Shown here: piece after piece, positions 41,072 through 50,238 of the stretch
Layout: every line of letters starts with the position of its first letter
Position numbering within the stretch: position 1 is the first letter of the stretch
The notes under the pieces: generated by a model
Told to the model about the DNA's origin: nothing
What the model saw: the letters and a program-made list of their open reading frames with translations, nothing else
Databases searched by the model: none
Program-made: the position numbers and the translations under genes
DNA from: an uncultured Clostridia bacterium
Lineage (GTDB): Bacteria > Bacillota > Clostridia > Oscillospirales > CAG-272
DNA length: 64,000 bases
Direction of reading: 5' to 3'
NCBI GenBank assembly: GCA_944381115.1
Contig: CALWJV010000009.1
Span: 1-64,000, forward strand

Positions 41072-43057
41072 TCAATATGGTCTGACTCCCTCTGCAAAAA
41101 CTATTGCCGGTGCAGTTGCCCAAGGATGACAAAGACTTGTGTTCCACTTTTCATCCTTTCCCCATGCTTCAAAAACCGTAGTTGCACCTTCACTTATCAT
41201 TTTCATCCAGCACCTTTTATCCGTCGCCATTTCTTCGGCAAGTTTTCTTTCTCCGTTTTTTACAAGAGCAGCCAAAGCAAAATATGCAATGTAGACACCT
41301 GCCGTTGAAAGCCCTTTTTCTTTTATAAAGTTTATAAGACGTGCTTTAAGTGCTTCGTCCTCTGTTCCTATCCCAAAAAGTAGCGGCAGTATATTGGACT
41401 GTATTGCAGAATGAGTGGTTTCCGGCGAATCACTGAACAATCCTGTTTTTTCGCAATAAAACGTTTTTATAAATGATTTTTTTACCTTTTCAGTTATTCC
41501 GGTCGTAGATTTTCCCAAAATCTTATAAATTTCATCAAGATCAGATAGAAAACCGAACCAAAAGGCATTAAGTACATTATGAACGCCAGGTCCGATTGGC
41601 TTGGTAAGTGGAAAATCATAATTATCCCGAAGGTTTTGCGGCCAGTCAACAAGATTCCATTTTTCTGTCACTCCTTCAATAAGTCCGTCATCCCTCATAT
41701 ATTCTTTGAAGTATTCGTATATTCCTGTTGCATACGGCTCAGCATATCTTAAAAATTCAATATCTTTATCGATAGAATAAAGCCAAATAAGTTGAGATGG
41801 AAACTGTAATGAATAATCGGCTATCTCCTGCATTAAAGAGCTACTTGAAACCGCCATCATTCCCTTACATATAAATGTTGATCGGCAGAACTCGGAAACA
41901 GCCTTTTTCATCATGGTTGTATCTCCGGTCAAAACCGTATGCGCTCTTGCAGCAATCGAGACATCTCCGAGATACTGCCCTTTTTCTCTTGTCGGACAGT
42001 CAAGATACTGTTCCTGTGTTCCGTATTTGACCGTATCGGCACAAAGCCTTATTATCTTTTTTAAGTCTTCGTTTTCGGTTATGTATTCTGCCTTTTCTTC
42101 GTACGGATAATGACGTACGGTCATTTTTATATTTTTTACCTCTGTTCCGGAAGGAATAAGTATTTCAGCATATCTAAAAGCCTTATAATCATATTGCATT
42201 AGAATATCTGTTTCACCTGAAAGCATCCATTTTTCTTCATAGTTACAATTGCAGCGCATATTATATCTTACGCTGCCGTCATCATTTAACTCTTCACCGT
42301 ACCGAAGTATTACCGTATCGCCTTTTTTCCCCTTCGCCTCAGCATAAATATATCCCACCGCTTCGCGCCCGAAATCAAGACGGAATCCACCTTCAATATT
42401 ATCCGTTTTAACAGGATAGATATGATAAATATCAAGTTGTTTTGTCGGTTGCGGTATAAGTGTGTAATCGGCATTTTTATAAATTTCAGCATTTTCCCAT
42501 GACGAATCGTCAAATTCCGGAAGATAAAATTTACATTCTGCGGATGCACTGTCATAACATTCCGCAAACTGTGTATCGTAACCGAATTTTCCGCATTCAG
42601 TGTAGCCTGTATGAATAGCGCACTTCCAATCTGTATCACTTACAAGCGTTTCTTTTCCGTCAAGTATCAGTTTAAAGTACATCATCTGGCGAAGATCGCC
42701 TGACACCCAAACCCTGTTTATAAGCCCTTGGTAATATGTATGGACCGCAAATGTGTTTTCACCTTTTTTAAGATATTTGCTTACATCTATTTCATTATAA
42801 AAGTATCCGCACGAGTAGCAGGGAGAGGGTCCCTGTGTAACGAATTTTCCGTTTATGTAAAGTTTATAATAATCATCGGCAGTTATATGTAAAACGGCAT
42901 TTTTAAAATCATATATCGAACATTTTTTTCTGAAAAGTATATGTCTGTTCACAAGGTCAATCGGATTTACCACTTTTTTACATTTCATTTCTTTAAAAAA
43001 TACATTAACCGGTTTAATTTCAGCATAATCTTTGTGACAAATAAATTTTGCACTCAT
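41072..43057 (-). CDS. Glycoside hydrolase family 78 alpha-L-rhamnosidase-like enzyme
   Basis: Cleaves terminal alpha-L-rhamnose from oligosaccharides or glycosides. The 661 residues show the GH78 order: N-terminal beta-sandwich (AVLHITADDYYKLYINGKFVTQGPSPCYSCGYFYNEIDVSKYL), a second beta domain (GFRLDFGREAVGYI...LRYGEEL), the (alpha/alpha)6 catalytic barrel beginning with QYLDCPTREKGQYLGD, which holds the general-acid region, and a C-terminal beta domain after EAWGKDEKWNTSLCHPWATAPA. There is no signal peptide, so it works on imported sugars. GGAGG precedes ATG. It leads a minus-strand glycan-catabolism cluster. Confidence 0.88.
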   Translation of the reverse strand: MSAKFICHKDYAEIKPVNVFFKEMKCKKVVNPIDLVNRHILFRKKCSIYDFKNAVLHITADDYYKLYINGKFVTQGPSPCYSCGYFYNEIDVSKYLKKGENTFAVHTYYQGLINRVWVSGDLRQMMYFKLILDGKETLVSDTDWKCAIHTGYTECGKFGYDTQFAECYDSASAECKFYLPEFDDSSWENAEIYKNADYTLIPQPTKQLDIYHIYPVKTDNIEGGFRLDFGREAVGYIYAEAKGKKGDTVILRYGEELNDDGSVRYNMRCNCNYEEKWMLSGETDILMQYDYKAFRYAEILIPSGTEVKNIKMTVRHYPYEEKAEYITENEDLKKIIRLCADTVKYGTQEQYLDCPTREKGQYLGDVSIAARAHTVLTGDTTMMKKAVSEFCRSTFICKGMMAVSSSSLMQEIADYSLQFPSQLIWLYSIDKDIEFLRYAEPYATGIYEYFKEYMRDDGLIEGVTEKWNLVDWPQNLRDNYDFPLTKPIGPGVHNVLNAFWFGFLSDLDEIYKILGKSTTGITEKVKKSFIKTFYCEKTGLFSDSPETTHSAIQSNILPLLFGIGTEDEALKARLINFIKEKGLSTAGVYIAYFALAALVKNGERKLAEEMATDKRCWMKMISEGATTVFEAWGKDEKWNTSLCHPWATAPAIVFAEGVRPY

Positions 43058-43161
43058 ATAAAAGCCTCCTAAATTATTTATACAATATATAATTTTACTT
43101 AATCGGTGAAAGTGTTAGGGGTTCATACTAAAAAATTAAAAACATCCGTTCAAATTATTTT

Positions 43162-43779
43162 TTATGAAAAAAATATCTTTTCAAGCCTTGAACAAATATA
43201 GTGGTATACCGGAAGGGTAAGTTCCTGAACGAGATATGTTTCTATTTCCGGTAACTTTATACATATATCTGCAATACTGCTGAGTTTACTGTCATTTTTT
43301 CCGGTTATCCCTATAACCTTCATCCCTTTTGCCTTAGCAACTATGGCAGCGTATATGCAGTTTTTGGAATTTCCTGAAGTAGTAAGTGCCAAAAGCGTAT
43401 CCCCCTTATTTCCGAAACCGTTAACCTGCTGGGCAAAAACCATATACATATTTTTGTCATTGCCATAAGCGGTTGAAAGAGATACATGTCCAGTAAGCGA
43501 TATTGCGGGAAGAGTTGATTCAAGAGCCTTGGAAAGAGCCACACCTTCATCTCCGTACTGCGCCAATGCTTCGCAGAGTTCTTTTTTTATCGGTCTTTTA
43601 ATTTTAAAACTTTTCATTAATTCACCCACGATATGCTCTGAATCTGAAGCACTTCCGCCATTTCCGCAACAAAGAAGTTTACCACCGTTTTTATACATAT
43701 CCGTAAGCATTTCTACCGCTTTTTCAATATCCTCCGAAACAACGGTAAGTTCCGGGTACCTTTTTAATAATTTTTCCAT
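43162..43779 (-). CDS. SIS-domain phosphosugar isomerase (GmhA-like)
   Basis: Sugar isomerase domain protein, similar to sedoheptulose-7-phosphate isomerase. Key pattern: GGKLLCCGNGGSASDSEHIVGELMKSF near residues 32-58, with the Ser-containing phosphate-binding loop and the His/Glu seen in GmhA, and LLALTTSGNSKN near 125, the second phosphate site. 205 residues, fitting GmhA. I chose ATG 43779, preceded by AAAGGGG, because the longer form to 43845 would overlap the kinase gene. No heptose pathway genes are near; given its neighbours a role in hexose or aminosugar metabolism is as likely. Confidence 0.75.
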   Translation of the reverse strand: MEKLLKRYPELTVVSEDIEKAVEMLTDMYKNGGKLLCCGNGGSASDSEHIVGELMKSFKIKRPIKKELCEALAQYGDEGVALSKALESTLPAISLTGHVSLSTAYGNDKNMYMVFAQQVNGFGNKGDTLLALTTSGNSKNCIYAAIVAKAKGMKVIGITGKNDSKLSSIADICIKLPEIETYLVQELTLPVYHYICSRLEKIFFS

Positions 43780-43804
43780 CTCCCGTGCCCCTTTCATACC
43801 AGAT

Positions 43805-44761
43805 TTAATAATTACCTTCTGCAATTGAAAGCGCTGCATAGTCACCTATATTTTCTGAAAGACCGGCTTTGAGAATCTTACACGGCACAAGTGCTTCCCT
43901 GTTCATTACAGACTTTATCCCGTCTTCAAGAAGATCGTCGCTTCTCATATATATCCCGCCGAGTATTACCGCTTCGGGGTTAATTATATCACATAATATT
44001 GAAATGACAAAACCTAATTTTTCAGCGCATTTATCATATATTTCCTTACAAACTCTGTCCCCTTTATATGCAAGTTCAGCAATAATCTTTGCGTTTACTT
44101 TTCCCGGATCGCCGTTACAAGACTTATACAATGCAGTTTCGCTTCCTCCGCTTCGCATTGCAATGATACCGAGTTGACGTATACCGTTACCGGAACAAAA
44201 ACCTTCGGCCGAACCCGCTTTACCGTACCCAACAGGTCCATCTTTTTCAAGTCTTACATGTCCTATTTCGCCTGCCATATCATTTTTGCCTCTGTAAAGG
44301 CGGCCGTTCAAAATAAGTCCTGCTCCCAGTCCGGTCCCGAATGTTAAAAAAACAATATTCTTCATTCCACGTCCGGCACCGTATTTCCATTCAGCAACTG
44401 CACAGGCATTTGCATCGTTTTGCAGATTACATGGTACACCAAACTTATCTGTAAAGTATTTACAGATTTCTATGTTATCCCATCCGGGGAGATTTGGCGG
44501 AGACATTATTATACCCTTATCTGAGTCCAAAGGTCCTCCGCAACTTATACCTATTCCGATTATATCTGTGCAGGTTATTTTTCTGCTCTCCAAGATAAGG
44601 TCAAGTTCTGCACTCAGTTTTTCCATAACCTCGTACGGCTTTCCTTTTTGTGTCGGAAACTGTTTTTTTGATATGATCTCGGGAAGCCCGTTTTCATTCG
44701 TTTTACCTAATGTTACAGCACATTTTGTGCCGCCGATATCAAATCCTATAATGTAATTCAT
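43805..44761 (-). CDS. ROK-family sugar kinase without the zinc motif
   Basis: Phosphorylates a hexose or N-acetylhexosamine. IGFDIGGTKCAVTLG at residues 4-18 is the ATP phosphate loop; QNDANACAVAEWKYGAG near 113 holds the catalytic Asp; LTFGTGLGAGLILNG is the adenosine-binding part; GEIGH contributes sugar-binding Glu and His. Most ROK proteins then have C-x-C-G-x2-G-C-x-E; here it is GYGKAGSAE, so the structural zinc is missing. Length 318 is normal. It lies between the SIS isomerase and a glycosidase and probably processes the released sugar. Confidence 0.88.
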   Translation of the reverse strand: MNYIIGFDIGGTKCAVTLGKTNENGLPEIISKKQFPTQKGKPYEVMEKLSAELDLILESRKITCTDIIGIGISCGGPLDSDKGIIMSPPNLPGWDNIEICKYFTDKFGVPCNLQNDANACAVAEWKYGAGRGMKNIVFLTFGTGLGAGLILNGRLYRGKNDMAGEIGHVRLEKDGPVGYGKAGSAEGFCSGNGIRQLGIIAMRSGGSETALYKSCNGDPGKVNAKIIAELAYKGDRVCKEIYDKCAEKLGFVISILCDIINPEAVILGGIYMRSDDLLEDGIKSVMNREALVPCKILKAGLSENIGDYAALSIAEGNY

Positions 44762-44781
44762 AATATATTCTCTATTTTTAC

Positions 44782-46812
44782 TTAAATAAAGTTTATTTCA
44801 TACATATCAAATATATGAAGCGCTCCCGCAGTAAAGGTTACCGTTCCTTTTTCTTGCGAAAAACTGATATCTGTTTCCTGAGGCAGACGTTTGACTGACA
44901 TTACCTTTTTATCTGTCTTAACAGATATCTTAAACTCCGGAAATGTGGTTGCAACATCTGTATCTTCAAGACTTGCTGCACTTACCAGTATTTTGCTTTC
45001 ATTTTTAAAACTTACTATTTCTACTTTCGGAGATGCGTCTGTTTTAACCGTAATTTCACCGTTTGCGTAAGTTTTGACAAGATTTTCCATGATCAGACCG
45101 TAATCAATGACCGTTTCATTTTCAATGGGTGCGGCTGACCATATCACAATTCCTTTTCCGTAAGGCTTAATAATAATTGCCGGAATATCGGTAGGATTTC
45201 CGGGCGGGTTTGAATGTATTGACACGCATTCTTTGGTTCCGGAAGGTATAAACGGTAAAACTATTTTTGCGGCAACATATTTTTCTTCTATATCTTTTAC
45301 TATCGGTAATCTGCAGTTGAAAGGAAGGGGGTATTTTTTACCGTATCCAAGCAAAAGGTCTTTGTACCCTTCTTCCGCGCCGATATATGTTTTACTTTCT
45401 TCAGTATATCCTACATAGGTTGCACCTACAAGTGTTTTGACCAGTTCTTTTTCATCTGTATTTGAAAAATAGAGCGTTCCGCCGTTTTCAACATATTTTA
45501 TCAAAGCGTTCCGCATTTCATCCGTAAGGTGGTGCGGGTTTGATAAAATTATAAATTTATATTCGTTTAGATCCGGCATGTTTTCCGATGCAATAACACC
45601 AACCGGCACATGCTGTCTAACCATATTTTTTACTGCATTTACTGTCCCTGTATAGTTTGTATGAGACTGACCCTGAAGGTTTCCGTACCTCGCATCATAA
45701 TGATAGAAAACACCGACATCCGCGATCATTTTACCTTCCGTAAGATATTTTTCATAAGGAATTTCTTCTTCAAAAACCTCACCTAAAAAAGTATAAAAAT
45801 CGGAATTAAGTGTTCCCACCGGGTCGATTGCGTCTATCATGAGAGTTGCACCGTGATGAGCGCAGGTAAGCATAACGTAACTTGTAAGTAAATCTCTTGA
45901 CTTTGTAACCGTGTGGGCAGTAAGATTAGGTGTACACCTTGAAAGCATGTATTCAAACGGCTGATTGTGTGTTGCTGAATAATAATACTTGCATGCAAAT
46001 GACTGAGTTATTGCATCTTTGTGTAGATCTCCTCCGATGTAATCACATGCATCATTTGTCTTTTCACTCAAACTGTTAACAGGAAGCGCTGCCTGAGCGT
46101 AGTTTTGTTCCACGGAAACACCAGGGAAAAATTTTTTTGTGACTTCTGTCACCCAAAGCGAAAACTCTCCCATCCAATCTTTAGATACCTTTATAAAATT
46201 ATTGTATTTTTCATAATCATAGTCAGGAGAATTTCTGCGCGGAATTTCTCCTCCAACCTCTTCTGCATACCGCTTTTGACAGTGAGAACAGTAGCATCTT
46301 GCTGGCCAGAACGGCATATCGTAAAACATTCCGTCAACTGTATACTCCTCCGACATTTCCTTAATTTGCCCATAAACAAATTTTCTGTAATCAGGATTGT
46401 TCGGACAACAGATACCGTAGCGTGAACCCTTTATTCTGTTGGTTTTTCCGTCCTCATGCACTATTTCCCATTCCGGGTATGTATCTGCAGCCCATGTATT
46501 AAAAATAAGGCTGTAATAACCCACAACGGAAATCCCGTTTCCGCGGCAAAGATCAACAAGTTTTTTAACTTCATGCTCGCGTCCGACAAATGCATTATGC
46601 ATTTTACCGGTCTTTGTGTTATAGTTGCAATAACCAAGGTGCGATTGAAAGTAAATCATTGCCGCACTTACTTTTGCTTTTTTAAGATTTTCAAAATAAT
46701 TATCTGCCGAAAATTCTGATAGAAATCTGTTATCAAAATCTGCAATATGCATGTCACAAAGGTGTCTGCGGAAATTTTTGGTGTACCATTTCATATTTTT
46801 TCTCGCTTTCAT
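44782..46812 (-). CDS. GHL6/beta-galactosidase-trimerisation-type glycoside hydrolase
   Basis: Probably hydrolyses a fucoside or other glycoside inside the cell. Residues 1-340 look like a TIM barrel of the GHL6 type: MKWYTKNFRRHLCDMHIADFD, ISVVGYYSLIFNTWAADTYPEWEI, VDGMFYDMPFWPARCYCSHCQKRY. In GH29/GH151-like enzymes an Asp in this F-Y-D position is the nucleophile. Residues 365-560 are a flavodoxin-like trimerisation domain (ADVGVFYHYDARY, YKFIILSNPHHLTDEMRNALIKYVENGGTLYFSN), and a beta-sandwich ends the protein. No signal peptide. The start at 46812 is uncertain; M7 (MKWYTK) is possible. Substrate not determined. Confidence 0.7.
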   Translation of the reverse strand: MKARKNMKWYTKNFRRHLCDMHIADFDNRFLSEFSADNYFENLKKAKVSAAMIYFQSHLGYCNYNTKTGKMHNAFVGREHEVKKLVDLCRGNGISVVGYYSLIFNTWAADTYPEWEIVHEDGKTNRIKGSRYGICCPNNPDYRKFVYGQIKEMSEEYTVDGMFYDMPFWPARCYCSHCQKRYAEEVGGEIPRRNSPDYDYEKYNNFIKVSKDWMGEFSLWVTEVTKKFFPGVSVEQNYAQAALPVNSLSEKTNDACDYIGGDLHKDAITQSFACKYYYSATHNQPFEYMLSRCTPNLTAHTVTKSRDLLTSYVMLTCAHHGATLMIDAIDPVGTLNSDFYTFLGEVFEEEIPYEKYLTEGKMIADVGVFYHYDARYGNLQGQSHTNYTGTVNAVKNMVRQHVPVGVIASENMPDLNEYKFIILSNPHHLTDEMRNALIKYVENGGTLYFSNTDEKELVKTLVGATYVGYTEESKTYIGAEEGYKDLLLGYGKKYPLPFNCRLPIVKDIEEKYVAAKIVLPFIPSGTKECVSIHSNPPGNPTDIPAIIIKPYGKGIVIWSAAPIENETVIDYGLIMENLVKTYANGEITVKTDASPKVEIVSFKNESKILVSAASLEDTDVATTFPEFKISVKTDKKVMSVKRLPQETDISFSQEKGTVTFTAGALHIFDMYEINFI

Positions 46813-46903
46813 TATATTATATTTCTAACCTTAATGATTCCGGGTATTTTATATAAAAAGCAAAACTTATAACTTTAATTTCTTTAGAAAAAACTGCTTT
46901 CTT

Positions 46904-48124
46904 TTACTCAATTATCTTCCGTGCTTCTGTATAATAACGTTTATCTTTTGCATGTCCCATCGAAAAAGTCTTTCTCGGAAGAACTCCTTCTTTCTCAACT
47001 GCAGGAAAAAGTTCTGCTTTTGTCAGACAGTCATATATAAAACCGCAACATTTTTCTTTTTCTGCAACTGCAATTACTTCATCCTGACCGTGAATATAGT
47101 CAACAGCGGCATTTTTATATTTTTTTACATAATCATCCAGAAAGGACTGAACTGTACCGACTGCAAGAACGTGCGGGGGATTTTCTATTTTTAATACTTT
47201 TCTGTCTTTACCTGTTACAAATATTATATTCTGTGTACCGTGTTCCGAAAAAGATGCCCCTCTTTTTTTAAGGTACTCAATAAATTCTGCATAAATATTT
47301 TCCGGATCTATGTTTTCCACTGTTCTGTATATAGGCTCAAACTCTATTGCAGATGAATGAAGATTGACAAGTTCGGTCAATGCATATCTGTTGACACGGT
47401 TAGGGTTTAACATATAGCATGCCTTTGCTGTTGCAAGCGAGTGATTACCGTCGCCAACAGCAAGGGTTATCCCGCCTTTTTTTCTCAGCGCGTTTATTGC
47501 GGACATGATATTTTCGTTATATTCTTCCGGAACAAGGTATCCTTTTATGTGACCTCCGCCTAACATCAAAGTAAAGTCGTAAAGTTTTTTCATTTTCCCG
47601 TTTTCCGCAAGTTCAGCAAGAGGCTCTATAACTGTTCTTTCAGCGTCGTCTATAAGCATAAGTATATGCGGAAGTTCAAGAGCGGCGTCCTTTCTTATCC
47701 GGACACGCGGAGGGATCCTTTCAAGCACAGTTTTTTCGGTTGCTCTTATTTCGGATACCGACCCTTCGTTATAATCGTATTCCTCAAGGTCGACCGCGCC
47801 GACAATTCCGCAACGAAGTCTGCCATCGCTCTGTGTCCTTTCAACATATATGAATGCGTTTTTATATTCTTCAAAAATTCCGCTTTCAAGGTATCTCGTC
47901 ATTTCGCTGTTAATACTTTTAACAACCATATCAGGATCAGTTTTTCCGAGATATACCTCCGGATATATAAGGTTTATTGCAGACGGAGCGCCTGCAGCCG
48001 TCTTTTTAACTTCTTCCCAATATTCGGTTCTTGACGTGAATTGGTCGCATGCTATAACGGACCATTTTTCATAACCTTCTTTCGGAAGCAATATATCAGA
48101 CGGGGTGAACAAACAGTTATTCAT
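46904..48124 (-). CDS. DUF1015-family protein (putative serine/small-molecule kinase)
   Basis: A 406-residue protein of the DUF1015 family, whose archaeal members include ADP-dependent free-serine kinase; bacterial ones are uncharacterised. Family marks are SDILLPKEGYEKWSVIACDQFTS at the start, YVERTQSDGRLRCGIVGAVDLEEYDY, IRATEKT, HILMLIDD, and AVGDGNHSLATAKACY near residue 230, the conserved D-G-N-H motif of the ParB/Srx-like fold. GAGG precedes ATG. It lies upstream of the glycosidase gene, separated by 90 bases. The kinase idea is by family analogy only. Confidence 0.8.
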   Translation of the reverse strand: MNNCLFTPSDILLPKEGYEKWSVIACDQFTSRTEYWEEVKKTAAGAPSAINLIYPEVYLGKTDPDMVVKSINSEMTRYLESGIFEEYKNAFIYVERTQSDGRLRCGIVGAVDLEEYDYNEGSVSEIRATEKTVLERIPPRVRIRKDAALELPHILMLIDDAERTVIEPLAELAENGKMKKLYDFTLMLGGGHIKGYLVPEEYNENIMSAINALRKKGGITLAVGDGNHSLATAKACYMLNPNRVNRYALTELVNLHSSAIEFEPIYRTVENIDPENIYAEFIEYLKKRGASFSEHGTQNIIFVTGKDRKVLKIENPPHVLAVGTVQSFLDDYVKKYKNAAVDYIHGQDEVIAVAEKEKCCGFIYDCLTKAELFPAVEKEGVLPRKTFSMGHAKDKRYYTEARKIIE

Positions 48125-48414
48125 TTTTAACTACCTCTTTTTGTCTCTCATAATCGTTTATAATAAAAATTATACATTATATTCTTTTAAAAAGCAATAG
48201 AAATAAAAAAAATAATTATCTTTTTAATAAATAAATTTAAATTGCATTTTAAATATATTTTAAATATTTAATTTAGACTTGATTTCAATTAAAATATCAG
48301 TTTATTTTTAATTTTATTTTTCGACACGACAAAGTGTGACAAATTTTTCTAAGTAATGTGTTATATAATAAAATGGCAGTTAACGGAAAAAATAAAAGGA
48401 AAAGGAAGAAAAGG

Positions 48415-48753
48415 ATGATGAATGTACTTACTGCAAAATACGATTTTTCCGACAAATTGCTTAAAGTAGTTTTAAGCGGAGAAATTGATCACCATTCGGC
48501 TCGTGCTTTACGGGAAGAAATTGACACCAAGATTAACAGTCTCATGCCTGAAATGCTCGTTCTCGATCTGAAAAACATTAGTTTTATGGACAGTTCGGGA
48601 CTCGGTCTTATTTTAGGGAGATACACCAAGATGAAAGAGCACGGCGGTGCTTTAAAGGTTATTAACCCCGCAGCAGGTGCTGCACGTGTTTTAAAACTTG
48701 CCGCGGCAGATAAAGTAATACCGATAGAATGGACGGAGGAAAAAAATCAATGA
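48415..48753 (+). CDS. spoIIAA: Anti-sigma F factor antagonist SpoIIAA
   Basis: STAS-domain protein that frees SigF from SpoIIAB in the forespore when dephosphorylated. VVLSGEIDHHSARALREEID near residues 18-37 and MDSSGLGLILGRYTKMKEHGG near 58-78; the Ser in DSSG is the residue phosphorylated by SpoIIAB. 112 residues from ATG 48415, or one fewer from the adjacent ATG at 48418; AGGAAG lies upstream. The stop overlaps spoIIAB by four bases. Confidence 0.95.
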   Translation: MMNVLTAKYDFSDKLLKVVLSGEIDHHSARALREEIDTKINSLMPEMLVLDLKNISFMDSSGLGLILGRYTKMKEHGGALKVINPAAGAARVLKLAAADKVIPIEWTEEKNQ

Positions 48754-49187
48754 AAAAGAAAGTATTAAACGAAACGGATTTATCCTTTCCCGCGAAATCC
48801 GTAAACGAAAGTTTTGCAAGATATGCGGTATCCTCTTTTTGTGCCCAACTCGACCCTACTATCGAAGAATTAAGCGATATTCGCACCGCTGTTTCCGAGG
48901 CAGTGACCAATGCAATAATACACGGTTACAAAGAAGACTGCAACGGTATTGTTTACATAAACGTAAAGGTATGCGAAGACAGGACACTGATAATAAAAGT
49001 CCGCGATAAAGGTTGCGGCATTGCTGACATTCAACTTGCAATGACACCTCTTTACAGCGGAGATCCTTCCGGCGAACGCGGCGGCATGGGTTTTTCTATT
49101 ATGGAAACATTTACGGATGATCTAAGCGTTTGTTCAAGTATAGGAAAAGGCACTACGGTCACAATGATAAAACGTTTAAGTGATTAA
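48750..49187 (+). CDS. spoIIAB: Anti-sigma F factor and kinase SpoIIAB
   Basis: GHKL-type kinase that binds SigF and phosphorylates SpoIIAA. DIRTAVSEAVTNAIIHGY near residues 43-60 is the N box, VRDKGCGIADI the G1 box and GERGGMGFSIMETF the G2 box, together forming the ATP site. 145 residues, normal. I chose ATG 48750 (GGAGG upstream, ATGA overlap with spoIIAA). Unusually the sigF start is about 200 bases further on. Confidence 0.95.
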   Translation: MKKKVLNETDLSFPAKSVNESFARYAVSSFCAQLDPTIEELSDIRTAVSEAVTNAIIHGYKEDCNGIVYINVKVCEDRTLIIKVRDKGCGIADIQLAMTPLYSGDPSGERGGMGFSIMETFTDDLSVCSSIGKGTTVTMIKRLSD

Positions 49188-49382
49188 AATATTTTTGATT
49201 TTATAAACACCATAATCAAAATATTCAAGCACAAAAGTTTTTAAAGTTTATGCTTTTATCTTCATTGCAGATTTTTTATACCGATGCATATTTCAGTTTG
49301 ATTACTTAAAAATAAAAAACGCATTCACCTAAAAATATTTTACGCATAAAATATCTTAATAACGGTAAAATATTACAGGAGG
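49188..49382. other. Gap between spoIIAB and sigF
   Basis: An AT-rich stretch of 195 bases where most spore formers have overlapping or closely spaced genes. It holds a possible forespore-type promoter at its right end. No hairpin terminator is visible. Confidence 0.4.
49344..49373 (+). promoter_or_regulatory. Possible SigF/SigG-type promoter before sigF
   Basis: GCATA at 49344-49348 and GGTAAAATAT at 49364-49373 with a 15-base spacer resemble the forespore consensus GYATA / GGnnAnAHTR. It would start transcription near 49380, allowing sigF autoactivation. Confidence 0.4.
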
Positions 49383-49406
49383 ATGCCGTTTCTGGGAAAG
49401 GAAAAA

Positions 49407-50138
49407 ATGACAGGCAGCAAACAAAACGATAACACTGCGCTCTTACTCCGAATAAAAGACGGTGATAAAAACGCTCTTGAAACTCTAATAAGTCAGAATA
49501 TGGGACTGGTCAAAAATATTGCAAGACGTTTTATCGGAAGAGGAACTGATTATGAGGATCTGGTTCAGATAGGTATTATAGGTATGATCAAAGCGGCACG
49601 AAGTTTTGATTTCACCTACGATACGGCATTCTCCACCTATGCGGTCCCGCTCATCACGGGAGAAATACGGCGTTTTCTCCGTGATGACGGGCCTGTTAAA
49701 ATCAGCCGCACCGTAAAAAAACAGGGCGCACAGATCATGAAAGCAAGAGAAAGCTTTGTTGGGATTCACGGCAGAGAGCCGCATATTTCTGAACTTGAAG
49801 AATTGACCGGTATACCGTCAAATGAAATCGTGTACTCTATGGAAGCGGTATCAGCAGTATATTCTTTAAGTGAACCGATCAGTACGGACCCGAATGCTCC
49901 GACTTTTGAAAGCAGTATTGCCGATGAAAACTGTACCTTCGATAAAATAACAGACAAAATTGCGCTTGCCGAAGCGATCCGGAAACTGCCCCCACTTTGG
50001 CGGGAAATAATAACCTTACGCTATTTTTCCGATCTTTCACAGTATGAAACCGGAAAGAGGCTCGGTCTTACCCAGGTTAAAATTTCCCGTGAAGAGCAAA
50101 AAATACTTCAAACTTTAAAAAAATCCCTGTGCTCATAA
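49407..50138 (+). CDS. sigF: RNA polymerase forespore sigma factor SigF
   Basis: Directs early forespore transcription. Region 2 (NMGLVKNIARRFIGRGTDYEDLVQIGIIGMIKAARSFDFTYDTAFSTYAVPLITGEIRRFLRDD) binds core and the -10; region 3 includes HGREPHISELEELTGI; region 4 (LPPLWREIITLRYFSDLSQYETGKRLGLTQVKISREEQKIL) is the -35-binding helix-turn-helix. Identity as SigF rather than SigG or SigB rests on spoIIAA-spoIIAB upstream. I prefer ATG 49407 with AAAGGA five bases away; ATG 49383 directly abuts AGGAGG and would add eight residues. Confidence 0.93.
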   Translation: MTGSKQNDNTALLLRIKDGDKNALETLISQNMGLVKNIARRFIGRGTDYEDLVQIGIIGMIKAARSFDFTYDTAFSTYAVPLITGEIRRFLRDDGPVKISRTVKKQGAQIMKARESFVGIHGREPHISELEELTGIPSNEIVYSMEAVSAVYSLSEPISTDPNAPTFESSIADENCTFDKITDKIALAEAIRKLPPLWREIITLRYFSDLSQYETGKRLGLTQVKISREEQKILQTLKKSLCS

Positions 50139-50155
50139 ACACAGGGATTTTTTTC
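50119..50155 (+). terminator. Terminator overlapping the end of sigF
   Basis: AAATCCCTGTG and CACAGGGATTT form a stem followed by T7. The sigF stop codon (50136-50138) falls in the loop, so the last codons encode the left arm. Confidence 0.85.
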
Positions 50156-50238
50156 TTTTGCTTTGTACTGTTTCAAATACATTTTCGGTTTTGTCACATT
50201 ATTTAAAACGCTTTGTATCCTAAACGAAATTTACTTTA

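Noticed and set aside
47666..48034. 122-residue plus-strand frame within the DUF1015 gene
   Set aside because: Antisense reading of a well-supported conserved gene.
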